This document shows positions 1-31,167 of a DNA stretch of 64,000 nt, in pieces. The position numbers and the translations under genes were made by a program. Numbering within the stretch: the first letter of the stretch is position 1; each line of letters starts with the position of its first letter. The stretch is taken from positions 19,517,622 through 19,581,621 of the forward strand of contig NC_089782.1 in assembly GCF_040412425.1 (NCBI RefSeq), in the 5' to 3' direction. The notes beneath the pieces are model-generated. The model was given only the letters and a program-made list of their open reading frames with translations. It was not told the DNA's origin and did not search any database. The DNA comes from Macrobrachium rosenbergii (lineage: Eukaryota > Arthropoda > Malacostraca > Decapoda > Palaemonidae).

Positions 1-1979
1 GAGAGAGAGATTAAACTTGTTCATAATCTTACACACAATATACTGTCCTATTTGGTTTTTATTTGGTGTATTATAGTACTGTACAGTGTACTCAGTGTTG
101 TTTATAAGCATATGCATTACTATGTAAGGAAAAAATGAGCAGAAAGTTACAAAATAGCAATTTTGCATCCATAAAGCATTTTCTGCAAATTTCCAATATC
201 CACAAAGGCCTCGCATATACTGTACTGTATTACTGCGGATAATCGAGGGAATACGGCATTTCCAGTAAGATTAGTGATCAAATGATGTGAAAACTGAAGC
301 AATGTAAATTACTGTTGGACAACTAGTTCACAAGATAAACAGATCAGATCAAATGTAAAAGAACCAATATGCGAGGAAACTAGGCACCAAAGGAGTGGTG
401 GTTGGCACATCTACTCTGTAATGCTTAAGTGGTACAATACTCCTTGGTGTCTAACCAAGACATGAGCAGGTTTAAAAACAAAACAAACATGCTGCAGTAA
501 TTAATTCATAAACAAGATGACCTCAGTCAACCCTCTCCATAATCACCAAGTCTTAACCTAACCAATGACTGTAAATTCATCTCCACAAGAACCAATGAAT
601 ATATAAATTCCATCTACAACTGCCAATAATAGGAGATTTATCCATCAGCCTGGTATTGATTTCCAATTCAATAAAGGCCTAGATCCATTTTTATAAACAA
701 CTAAAATTACCTTTCTTAGGAAAAATAAGCTGTTTGGCCTATATTTTGGTAACGAAGGGAAATTCTTTACTGCCCAACAGGGTGAAGGGAGAGAGCAGAA
801 GCATCAGCAACCAAAGACATATATGTATATATAGTAGGATATTCACTAGGGTTTCAAGGATTCCATGGTCAGGCAACAGCAACTTCGGTCACGTTAGAGC
901 CTAACTGTTCCAAAGGATACTTCTGGCAATTAACAGGAATGGTAGAATGTACAAGAGCTGGCTAATTCTATTTGATCAGGTCAAAGTCATAAACTTGATT
1001 CAAGATGTTATGATATACTGTATAATCCAGATTATCAATAGATTTTTTAACCTTTATAAATGCAAAGTCAACAGTTCCCAAAAATTTTATGCAAAGGCTG
1101 TAACATAATGGCTGTGGTATTTAATATAAAGTAGATACCACCATACTTAACTAACTGTATTCCTAGTGTTTTTATATTATTCAGGCGCAACTTTTCTACA
1201 ATACTATTTTAATTAGTAATGAATAGTTGTTAATATAAGATATATTAAGCACAAACTTTATAACTACTGCTTATGGATATGTGATGCCATATTAGGAGGT
1301 ACACCTGTCAAGTTGAAGTTCTTTACAATAAAAAAAAAATGGTGCCACATAACATAACCAACATCTCAGGAACTATCAATTTCCATTGTGCCGTTAATTG
1401 GCGCAGGATTGGTAGAGTAGAATGCAGTGTGGGGGGGTCACATCTTACTTTGGGGGGAGGGGGGGTCCAAAGGGGCAATGCTTCCCCGGAAAGGTTAGGT
1501 AAAGGTAATCCCAGGGAGGTCATATTCCCTCTGAAATGGCTACCAAGCCTACAGTTACCCTGACCCCTCATCACTCTGCAGTCACTCCACAAGTTGTTCT
1601 TCTAAGATTAAAAATAAACAAAACAAATATTACAGCCTAAATAATTACAACTTAAGAACAATTTACAGTGAATTCCAACCTAATCCATAGACTATGTACA
1701 TATGGTTTAGGCTTGGGCCACGAGAATTTGAGGGCTAGTTCAAGGTTGAGAAAAAAACCCCTAGAACTCTTTAATAGGGGTAAAACGAGTATACACACAG
1801 CATAGCCATCCAATAGGCCTACAGTGCTCCCAATGAATCTGTTTTACCTTGCTCTGCCTAACCTATCTTCAAAATGATTTCCTTCCCACTGGTAAAAAAA
1901 AAAAAAAATTATAAAGGTAGCCTACAATGCTTCCCAAAGTATAGCATGTGTTACAGCAACTAAGGCCAACCCTCACAAA
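1..1979. other. AT-rich non-coding sequence
   Basis: No conserved frame was recognised. The 1323-1592 interval is locally G-rich with runs of seven Gs. A transposon-end-like motif (CGGATAATCGAGGGAATACG) occurs at 234-255, without a visible partner end. Confidence 0.4.
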
Positions 1980-3140
1980 ACCTGGCCTCCGCAGACGCAA
2001 ATTAAACCTAAGCCGCCCTCGCCGTTCGCACGAACAATCGCAAAACCTAACCTGAACCGATAGGCCTATGCGAGCTGTGTTTAAATCCTAAGGGCAATGC
2101 TTGCCTTCGTCGGCGTACCCTAGCTCGGATGCCGAACGCCGCAATGGTTCCTCCGCAAGCAAGCAAGCACGCAGGGAAGCAAGCAAGCCTTACTGGAACG
2201 TTGTCACGAAAAATATAAGCGGCCTCGGGGTGGGTAAATATATATCGCTTATCTTCCGAGCAACCCTCGCTTATCGCCCCGAAGACGATGCTAGGCCTAA
2301 AAGGTCTCTCCCTCGTCGTAGGCCTAAAAACGAATAAGATATCGTTTCGGGGGTCCAGCGCAGCGAAGTCAACGAAGGGGACAAAAACGAAATCGTGGAG
2401 AGGCGAAAGACGGAGGAAATTTACCGAAATCGGGAAGAAAAGCGTCGTCTCGGTCGCGAACTAATAATCTTCCTTGATAGAGATAATACGAGAGGAGGAG
2501 GGGGACAAGGAGGAGGAGGACCGCCACCACCACTCCCCTAGCCCCCCGCCATAAAGACGCCCCTCCTCCATCACCCTTCCCCCACCTACCGCCCAAAGCA
2601 GAGTTCTCGTAGGCCGCCCATATTCTTCCCTGTGGGGATCCTCAGAGCTTTCAAAGGTAACTACCCGTTACAGGGCGGTTGGCGTCATGGTAAACGACAA
2701 TTTCGTCGTTCGGGGATTGCGTATAAGGTCACTTGGCCCCACTGTTCCCCCCCAACCCACCAGTCGTCATCACCTCCTCCACACTGTAAACAAAAGGGAA
2801 TTTCTCCCGTTTCCTCCTTCTCTTTCTCTCTCCCTCCCCCTCTCTTCACCTATTCGGTAATTATACCTAAATTAACTAAGCTCAACACTCCAATTACTTC
2901 ACTCCTGAACTAATGAGTTCAACTAATGACAAACAAATTGATCAAACTTCTTCACCTCCGCCGCCATGATGGTTTCTCGCTAGCGGGGGAGACGCTGCTG
3001 GGATTCTAACGGGGGTGTAACGCGACGCGCGATTGGTCGAGAAACGTCCTGTAAAGAAAAGCTCGTCTGATTGGTCCCGTGTCGACCAATCGTGGCGTTG
3101 AGGCAAAATTTAGGGCGGATAATTTAAACTTGTGTCATCG
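1980..3140. promoter_or_regulatory. CpG-rich promoter-like block with three CCAAT boxes, gene unknown
   Basis: CG dinucleotides are frequent here and rare in flanking sequence. Three NF-Y-type boxes cluster within 60 bp: ATTGG at 3032-3036 and 3070-3074, and CCAAT at 3086-3090. Possible first codons lie on both sides. On - the ATG at 2967 starts MAAE, followed by a GTGAAG donor. On + the ATG at 3142 starts MIFEKP, followed by a GTATGT donor. Neither could be joined to further exons, so the direction and identity of the gene are open. Confidence 0.4.
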
Positions 3141-4054
3141 TGATGATATTTGAAAAACCGAGGTATGTTCGTCTATTTATTAAATAACTTCTATATTAAT
3201 GATATCAACAAAATGATACTTCAGGTAAATTTAAAGCCAAAATTAATTTATGAAGTTCACAATGACGATATCGGTTCGCAAATCTTAGATATCAGATTTT
3301 ATGTGGAAAAAAAAGTGAGAGCATCCAAATTTTTCAATTTGTCACATTTGACTGATGCTCAGAAGCTTTTTGTGTTGTCACTACTAAATATTTGACCATA
3401 AGGATCGTTATTCTTCGATCGTCTTTAGGACAAGTATGTCGTTTTCACTGATGTAAGGCACCACTTTTTACCTCTCAAGTTCAATTTCTTTTTCTCCTTT
3501 TCACCTAAGCTAAATACCTGCATAGGTTCTTCGTCCCGTTGCACTTCTCGGTAGATCTAATTCGTGATAGCCAGTCACGTTACAACCCTGACAGGTGACA
3601 TAGCCAAATGCTTTTCTATGTATGCTTGTAATTTACACGCAGATGCTGAAAATATTATTTTAAGCAACTGAAAGAATTTTTTATTTACTTTTTTTAGTAG
3701 GTGTAGAACTGCCTAGTTGGTCTTCCAATGATAGTAGGGCTTTATCTTTAGTTTTGAAACAAGTGACAGCAATAAAATATGATGCAACTATTGCTACAGT
3801 TGTTTGCTCCCCTAGATGCAGAATTAAATTACTCTTAATCTAAACAATGATGCTGAAATAACTGGTGAGTGATGTGGTCAATTAGGATATGAGACGTAAC
3901 TCCAGCAAACTGTGATAACACTTAAAGGATCTTGTACCATATTTCCGTGCCATGATTTGCTGAGTATAAGTAACATTGTCGTTATTAAATCTGATTACCG
4001 GCATTTAACAATATGCATTGTGATCTTTGACCCTTAGGATTTTTTACGCAGCAT
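3141..4054. other. Non-coding, no recognised gene
   Basis: The open stretch 3150-3395 (+) has no ATG start of its own and resembles no family known to me. The rest is AT-rich. Confidence 0.35.
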
Positions 4055-4258
<204 letters not shown>

Positions 4259-4469
4259 CTGTATATATATCAGGTTGCATTGTCATGAATTGTACAGCTT
4301 TAAAAGACACTTGTTCAGCGTTGTTAAACCTGTTTTAGTCACCACTTTTTTCAAGGTGGTCGCAAATAATGTTTGTGTACCAGAACTTCCTCATCATCGC
4401 TGTCAGTGTCACGTGATACAAGGGTTTCTGTGAAACTACTCCACTCACGTCTTCTTGTGGTTATCTTTT

Positions 4470-5357
<888 letters not shown>

Positions 5358-5379
5358 TGGAACTGCCGTAATTTCCATT

Positions 5380-6270
5380 ATGGTACCGTTTCTAATTGTA
5401 TCCTGCCATCTCAACTCCTAATATTCTTCTTAAAGCTTTTTTCATAAATAGATAAACTCTCTTTTAGTTCTGTTGTCATACCATGGTTCGTGTCCATAGA
5501 GCAATACAGATCGTAGTTGACTGATATATAATATTAATTTTACAAGAAATTTTAACATATTTGATTTCCAAATCTTATCACTCATGCCCGTAGTTTTATT
5601 TCCCTTTTTAAGCTTTTACTAAATTCTAACTCAAGAGCACCTGTATTGGATACCATTGTCCCTAAATATTTGAAAAATGTTCGACCCCATTAATCCTTTC
5701 TCCATCTCATGCAACCTTCTTAATCCTTTGTGCGTACTCTTCATTACTTCTGCTTTCTCAATAGATTTATTTTGAGTCCCATCTCTCTAGATATACGATG
5801 TCTTCTATTAAGCAAGCTTTTTTAACCTTGTGGTGCTTTGTTGATTCAAATAGCATCATCTGTTACGTTCCTGTTGTTACTCTAATCTAAACCTTCTCTT
5901 CCATAACCGATCACTTTTTTCTTTATAAATTTTATGAGAATGGCAAAGGTGAAATGACGTTTCCCTGTAGCATCCCACTATTTACTGCGAATTAACTTAA
6001 GACCTTGTCAACATTAATTTTGCATCTACTTCGTTGATGGATAACTCCAGTTAGCTTTACATATTTTTTCAGGAATACCACAGTGCTCAAGACTTTTCAC
6101 AATACTGGCATGTGGACCATCAGGTGGGAATTTTTGAATTCCAGACCAGGCAGCACAATATCTTAGCACAAGTATTTGACCTGTGCCCCTCCCGGCTCTT
6201 TTGAAACCAACTTATTTACCTCTAATTCTTTATCTCTTACTCCAGGCTGCTAAGGTTAAGCATACAGACT
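5380..6270 (-). mobile_element. Decayed LINE reverse transcriptase relic
   Basis: Read on the - strand in shifting frames, fragments in order resemble reverse transcriptase: SLEHCGIPEKICK (about 6110-6065), VTDDAI at the FADD box (about 5868-5848), then FKYLGTMVSNTG (about 5680-5640). Many stops and frameshifts interrupt it. The motif order and spacing fit a non-LTR element; the clade is not assignable by eye. Confidence 0.5.
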
Positions 6271-7084
6271 ATTTTTATTACAACCAACATAGGCGTACTG
6301 CCTCTTTGCGTATACACAGTCATTCATGTTACTTTTCTTTGGTACCTTAACAATAACTTCCGATTCCCTATCATCAGGCTTCGTTTATTCCTTATCCTGC
6401 AAAACTGTCTAGTTGGTATGCGAGATGTCGTTTCACTTTCAACTGTAAGCATCTCTGCAGTGATTTCTTCATAACTTGGTGTTGTACATCTCGAAAGCTT
6501 CTTCATCGTTGATTATAATTTGATTATTGTTTAAAAACTATGTATAAGCGCATTCAGGTCTTCGCCAGCTTTTAGTATATTAATTAAGTTGTGCCCTTCA
6601 TATCTCTTTTGGATTCACGACTCCCCAAAGATGTTCCGCTCAGCAATGTCTTCTCCTTTCTTTTTCTTTCTGGTGTTATTATTTACCCACTCCTCATTTC
6701 GAAAGAATTTTTTTTATTTTCACCCGTGGATATTTTAAATTAATATAATAGTCAGAAACAACTATATTTCTAAACTAAGTTTCATATTGAAATTTCTTGT
6801 GGTATTTATTGAGAAAAATGCGTTAACAGTAGCAAAACTTATTACAGGGAAGTCACATCTGCTGCCAATAAATCCATGCTTAACAATGAAGCAGACACTA
6901 CCTGCTGCGCAGTATATTTATGAAAATGAAACCTATAGCAATGAATTAATAATTCATCTGGTTTCATAACTACAATGGTTACTGACTCCGAGAAAGGTGC
7001 CGCGGATGAACTAATATACGTATGAAACATTCGAATATACTGAGACATTGAAGCTGACAACAAAAAAACATAATAGAGTTCGAT
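6271..7084. other. Non-coding, no recognised gene
   Basis: AT-rich sequence between two LINE relics; short frames only. It may be further decayed LINE sequence. Confidence 0.3.
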
Positions 7085-8925
7085 GATGAAACAAAAGACT
7101 ACCTAAATATATTTGATGGTGAAATAAGACAAACTCTAATGTTGGGAGACTTCAACTAGCGGTATGATGTCTGTGAAAAGAAGAGAGTAAGTTTTGATAA
7201 GCATTTGCAATCATCATAGACTGATCAGTCACGTAAGTAAACTAACATCAATGTCTGGTTGTATGTTAGACTTAATCATCAGTGACTTTAATAATAGGAT
7301 GGCGAAAAGTTGAGAAACAGATGGTGACTTTGACCTTCCATTTTATCAACAGATTACTTTTTACATATAAATAACAGTCTACAAACATAGATGAATGTAT
7401 AAGTAAATGCCAAAATAATTGAAACAACTTCTAAATGTTGTAATACACAATAATAAACAATGAAATTGCTGACGAAAGCATCAGCTGTTTCTTTCTTTCC
7501 TTTTTATAATTCAAAAATTCAGATCAGATTGCAATAAATAGTGTGCGAGGACTGAGAGAGAAGTTTGTATTAAAGAAAAGTTACCATGGTTAGATGGCTA
7601 AGTCAAACAAGACAGGAGAAAATGGCAACTAGCCGAAAATAAGCGGGAAAACAAATCTTCAGAATTAAGAGAGTATTTCAAAAAACTTAGAAATGAGGTG
7701 ATTGAATGAATAAGAAAAAACTACTACAAATAGAAATATGCGTGAAAAAATATCAGTGCATAAATATTTCAGTAAAAAAAAAAATCAAGAAAGCAAAAGC
7801 AAAAAATTAACAGAAAAATTTGCAAATTTGTCTAAAGGAACGAAGTCAAACAACGTACAGTTTTCTCCCAGACCCCACAGATTCCTGAGATGTTTCAGCA
7901 AGACTGCGTTAAAGGAACCTATAAAAAATAAAGCAAGCCAAGGAATCTTAACGCTGTATTAACCCATTCCCAGTGACAGAATTGACACAGCGGCAATTTT
8001 TCTTGAAGCTGTCATGTTGTACAGAACGTGAAGGGTGTAATGATACCTTAGAACAACATTGCTATCCAGGCAGTGAGAAAGATCCTATGTGCATCAGCAG
8101 CTCATTAAATATTTTAGAAAAGAGAAACATCGTACTCTAAAATACATCAGCTAAATAAAAAGATTCAATGAAATAGTGTTGTAGCCTACGATAAAGTACC
8201 TCCTTAAACACGGGGATCATGATAAATATCCGATACCAATACTACTAGGCCTAAAAGCAACATTTGATGCAGCGTATTATGAAAAAGAAAATATTTAGAA
8301 ATCACATTGTAATGCATTAAGAGCTGACTATCTCACGAGAATAACTTTTAAAAGACAAATTGAAATCTATGAAGCTACCTCAAAAACTACTTAGAGAATT
8401 GCCACAAAGCAGTTTCGTTGGAACGATATTTTTAGGTATAAACACAGTCGAATTATTTTGGATTTTGAAAAAAAAGATGCATTTAAGTTTAAGTTTAAGC
8501 GTAGACGACTCCCAATTTTACCCAGTTATGGAAGACACTGAAGCTGTTTTTACCAAAGTATGGATTTGAATGAACAGAAAAATACTGAAACTACATATAT
8601 AAGATCAATAAGAAACTTTAAAAAGCTAAATACAACATTAAACCAGTAAAATAATAATGTAATGTGCATATAGTAAAGGTAGTGATGAATTGTGGAGTAT
8701 TTTTGATAAACATCTAAATAAAACAGATCAAACATCACATGTGAAAATGGGACACCATCACCCTTAGAAACAGCTTTCATAAGAAATAACAAATACCAAT
8801 ACTTTAAACGTGTTTGTACATAACTGAGTAACCATAAGACTAAGCTAATGTAGTAACTTCTATAATGATCTACCAAAATGATTATTGAAGAAGCTGTACG
8901 AGTATACAGGGTTTAGTTAAAAAAA
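7085..8925 (+). mobile_element. Decayed LINE with endonuclease and reverse transcriptase remnants (jockey/CR1-like)
   Basis: Motifs occur in the right order but in different frames. LGDFN of the endonuclease is at 7142-7156 and MLDLIISD at 7263-7286. A basic linker starts with PWLDG (about 7584) and continues ...LREYFKKLRNEV. A YADD-box counterpart VDDSQFYP lies at 8501-8524, and SNFYNDLPK near 8850, like the YNSLP box at the end of these proteins. The frame changes and stops mean it is dead. Confidence 0.65.
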
Positions 8926-9426
8926 GCGGGAAAATTTTCAAAAGAATAAATCCCTACAGAATACGACCACACCCAGCCTTATTGGGCTTAATTTACTGCC
9001 TGTTAAAGAAATTGTTGAATATTAAGTGATTTGGCGTATATTGCCAAAAAGAATAAAGACGTAAACGTGTGAGATTGCTTGCAGAAATGAACAGCCGAAA
9101 GGGTAACTGTACGTCGGAGCTCAGACAAGTAACAGTGGATCCAAGATGCAAAAAGGTTACTGGAAAAGACTATTTGAATACAGAGCATCCAACGTGTCAA
9201 ATTAGTTGTCTGAAGAAGGGAAATGGTGTGATGGTGAAATGTCACCTTGCAGAAATAGCAGTTTGGACCCAGGAAAAATTTAGAAACCTGAATAAACTTC
9301 CACATCCATGACCGTAGATTTTTTTTATATATCCCAAAGACTACGCCTCACTACGGATTAGTATGAATGCTTTATTTTCACTAACAAATTTCTATACGCA
9401 ATCAATAAGAAAAGTTACTTTAATTT

Positions 9427-9428
<2 letters not shown>

Positions 9429-9505
<77 letters not shown>
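9429..9505. repeat. (AG)n microsatellite
   Basis: About 38 uninterrupted AG units, 250 bp upstream of the ORC2 ATG. Confidence 0.98.
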
Positions 9506-9508
<3 letters not shown>

Positions 9509-9644
9509 TACTTTTGAAATTCACATAATCTGAAAGGTAGAACCATTGTTCACGCTCCCTTCGTCCAATAAACTCCACTGACTGAGCGCCGACCCATAAT
9601 CCTGCAGCGTAGAAGATGTTTCCCTCCAAAAGAAATAGTGTTTC

Positions 9645-9657
9645 TTTGCGCGGGAAA
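9645..9657 (+). promoter_or_regulatory. E2F-type site upstream of ORC2
   Basis: TTTGCGCGGGAAA lies about 100 bp before the ORC2 ATG. It matches the palindromic E2F/DP consensus (TTTSGCGCSAAA type). Replication-licensing genes are classic E2F targets, so S-phase control of ORC2 is the natural reading. Binding is inferred, and no TATA box is evident nearby. Confidence 0.6.
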
Positions 9658-9758
9658 TGAAAAACGTAAACAAACGAACAGCTGATCATCCCTTTAACAT
9701 CCCGCATTTTAGTTGGAACTTAGTAGGACTATAATCTAGTACAATTTATTCTGTGATA

Positions 9759-28314
<18,556 letters not shown>

Positions 28315-31167
28315 AGATGCTTTGCTTATATCCAATAATCATCAAATGCTTTAATGTGTGGTCCATTTTCTTAAATCTGAAGCAGTACAAAATCACAAAC
28401 TCCTAGCATTCAAGAAGTCATTTTAAGTCATGTATATTTTAAACAATGCATTTTTTGAAGTTTTCATTTGTAACCATTGCTTTTTATAACTGATTATGTT
28501 TTTTCATACTTATTTTAAAAGAAATCAAATGTTAAAACTATTCTTTCACCCTTATTGTAGTGAGCAACAAAAACCTATTAGGCCTCAGCAATCCCATGTC
28601 TGAAGGCTGTTGGTTTACATTAAGCCGATGTTATGCAAGCATATACCTTTGCCTAAGTTTAGGCACCCCAAGGTGTAAAAGGGCATAAGAGGTGTAGTGT
28701 AGACCGACTTCTGAACTCTCCTACCAACAGAGACCTCCAGTGAAAAAACTGAGGCAATATACAGATGAAGTTCAAGAAGGTAGAGTTAGGGGCGGGGAAG
28801 AAAGCAAGTTACAAAAGTCTTACAAGCCCTACAAAAAGTACTTTCTTAACACTTAAAAAGGCTGGATTAAAAAGCCCAATGAAAATAAAAAATTTATTCT
28901 CTCTACACAATGTCATCTTTCAAGTTTTACTTTACATACTGTAATATACTGAAAATGGAATACCTTACGCATGGCAATAAAAGAATATAGTTAAGGAATT
29001 ATAAAGTTATGCAGTTTTCAATTTGCATTTCAAAACTATTACTGTACTATAATAAACTGCTTTCAAAGACGGAAAAATACTGAATTAAAATTTAAAACAA
29101 AGATCACTTTTCAACTGCTTACTCTTGAATGTTTGATCTCAAATGAGATCTATATACAAATATGAACAACAGATAACCAGTCATATATTCCTGCCACATT
29201 TAAAGGTACACCAGTTTTGGTTCTGTAACTTCAGATTACAGTACTAATAGTGAAAAGGATGGTAATCCTTGAAGAATCATTTGTACAAGACTTGGTGAGG
29301 ATCTGAATTTACCAGAGTATAATACCCCATCAAATTAGGCCCCAGTCCCTAAAAAATTACAGTTAACACTGACTACAATAACGCATTTGTCAGCATAACT
29401 TTACTCCCACTCAATGTCTAGATATTAGAAGCTCAATATGTTCAAAAGCCTCTTGTATTTGTGAAAAGTACATAAAAAGGAGTGGCAGCATTAGTCCATC
29501 AAAAATAACCTGACCTTGCTCATTAGATTCCCACAATCAAACAATTTCACATTAGAGCCATAATACTATTTTCTAAAAGACAAACTATAATCTTTGTTGG
29601 CTGTTGTTTGTTAATCACTGCCCTGATGTCTACAAAGATCTCTGATTATCAAAAGGCTCTTTGGATATTTCACATCAATCTGTGGATACTCATAAAAATT
29701 TTATGAAAAAGAAATATGAAAATACATAACACATTCTATACACTGTATCGTAATAAGGACAGTATACAATGGCTGAAGATAAAAAAGCATCAAATAATAC
29801 ATGGGAAAGCTATACCCATATATCCAAGCCACAAAGCCTTAAGATGGAGATGACATCTGAAGTAATGTTAACATGGGATCTACCTTCCATATATCAATAA
29901 AAAAAAAATTCAAAACAAGCTTCACAGGAGGCATACAAAAACCATTATGTATAGTCAAGACAACATTTGGCGTATCCAAAATCTACTGCTTCATCAAGCC
30001 TTAACACTAGCTTATCAAGTGAATATGAATCTCAATGAACGATGAAACATTTACAGATGAAACACCGCGAAGAAAACTTGACAATCGTACCTATTCACAA
30101 CACCAAAGGAGAGTCTATCTTATCCACAAATCACTGCCCTTCAGGTATCCGAAAATAATGATGTCATTGAGTGGACAGACTACTGAGCAAATCTGGCATG
30201 GAACCACAATTCATTTAAAGAACAGTTCCTTTGATGTTAGCTAAAGTCACATGCTCTCTCACTGCAACAGGGTTCACAATTAACCAATACAGGATGATCA
30301 AAACTAAAAATAGTATTCATAAATTTGTATACTGTAGTAAAGTTATTTAACACCTCTAAGTCTAATCTGAACTAGATGGTGGTTCAGTTCAAAACCTATT
30401 ATCTTCATAGAGTAGAGCAAAATTGTTGCTTCTTGATATGGAGTGTCAACATTTATGAAAAGGATGATGAGGAAGGACTGACATAATTACTACTGGTGCA
30501 GATCAATTGCTTACTGTGAGACTGAAAATACTGTAACAGAAAAGGGCACAAATTCAAAATCAATAACTAATAAAGAAGGGGAGAATTATTAAATTAAATT
30601 TTAAAAGGAAAAAATACAGCACAACACATCCAAACGCAAAATTGTGAAATAGCCTGCTGCAATGTTTCACACACAAAACAGTAAACACTGTACATGACTC
30701 AGGTTTTGTTCCAACAAATTATTCATGAACATTTTAAGGGAACATCTGATACATTAAATTACTTGGGGGAAAGGCAAGGAAAAAATTTCCCCAATGGTAT
30801 TCAATTCATCCTTCCTGCTTGTAGTCTTAAGCTCATACTTACTGGAAAAAAAAAAGGAGAATGCATACTGCTCATTTCGATCTCTTTATAACCATATAAG
30901 ATTTATGTCTAATACAGTACACAAAAAAGATGACATGTTAAACCTTACCAAATTTGTAGAATATGAAGTCTGTTCAATAAACACACAAAAATGTTAACCT
31001 CCAAATGAAATTGCTTGTTTATCTTTTGGTCTCTTTAGCACCTAGTCTTGCTTTAAGAACGAGGTCTATTGCGGCACCACTTCAAAATGTACTTCACTGT
31101 ATCAAGATACACCAAACTATGTGGCTGCACAATGGTCCATTATAATTATTCTTCCATACATGAAAAT
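28315..31167. other. Convergent intergenic stretch, probable 3' UTR sequence
   Basis: No conserved reading frame or recognised repeat was seen between the stops of ORC2 (+) and PP4C (-). The sequence is uniformly AT-rich and lacks the transposon relics common elsewhere, which fits long untranslated exon sequence. The short open frames here (30035-30244, 30694-30891) resemble nothing I know. Confidence 0.4.
28884..28898. terminator. Back-to-back poly(A) signals between convergent ORC2 and PP4C
   Basis: AATAAA at 28884-28889 is the first such hexamer on the + strand after the ORC2 stop, about 570 nt downstream. TTTATT at 28893-28898 gives AATAAA on the - strand, 2.27 kb after the PP4C stop. 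I saw no closer - strand AATAAA. The pair could end both transcripts at the same place. A second + strand AATAAA lies at 28976-28981. Confidence 0.45.

Noticed and set aside
200..260. Pogo-like transposon end at the window start
   Set aside because: A single CGGATAATCGAGGGAATACG motif without a paired inverted end or TA duplication is not enough.
2101..2337. Basic 78-residue frame in the CpG-rich block
   Set aside because: It begins at TTG rather than ATG and matches no family. GC-rich sequence lengthens chance frames.
9426..9707. Ser-Leu repeat protein on the - strand, upstream of ORC2
   Set aside because: It is largely the (AG)n tract read through, with no conserved part.
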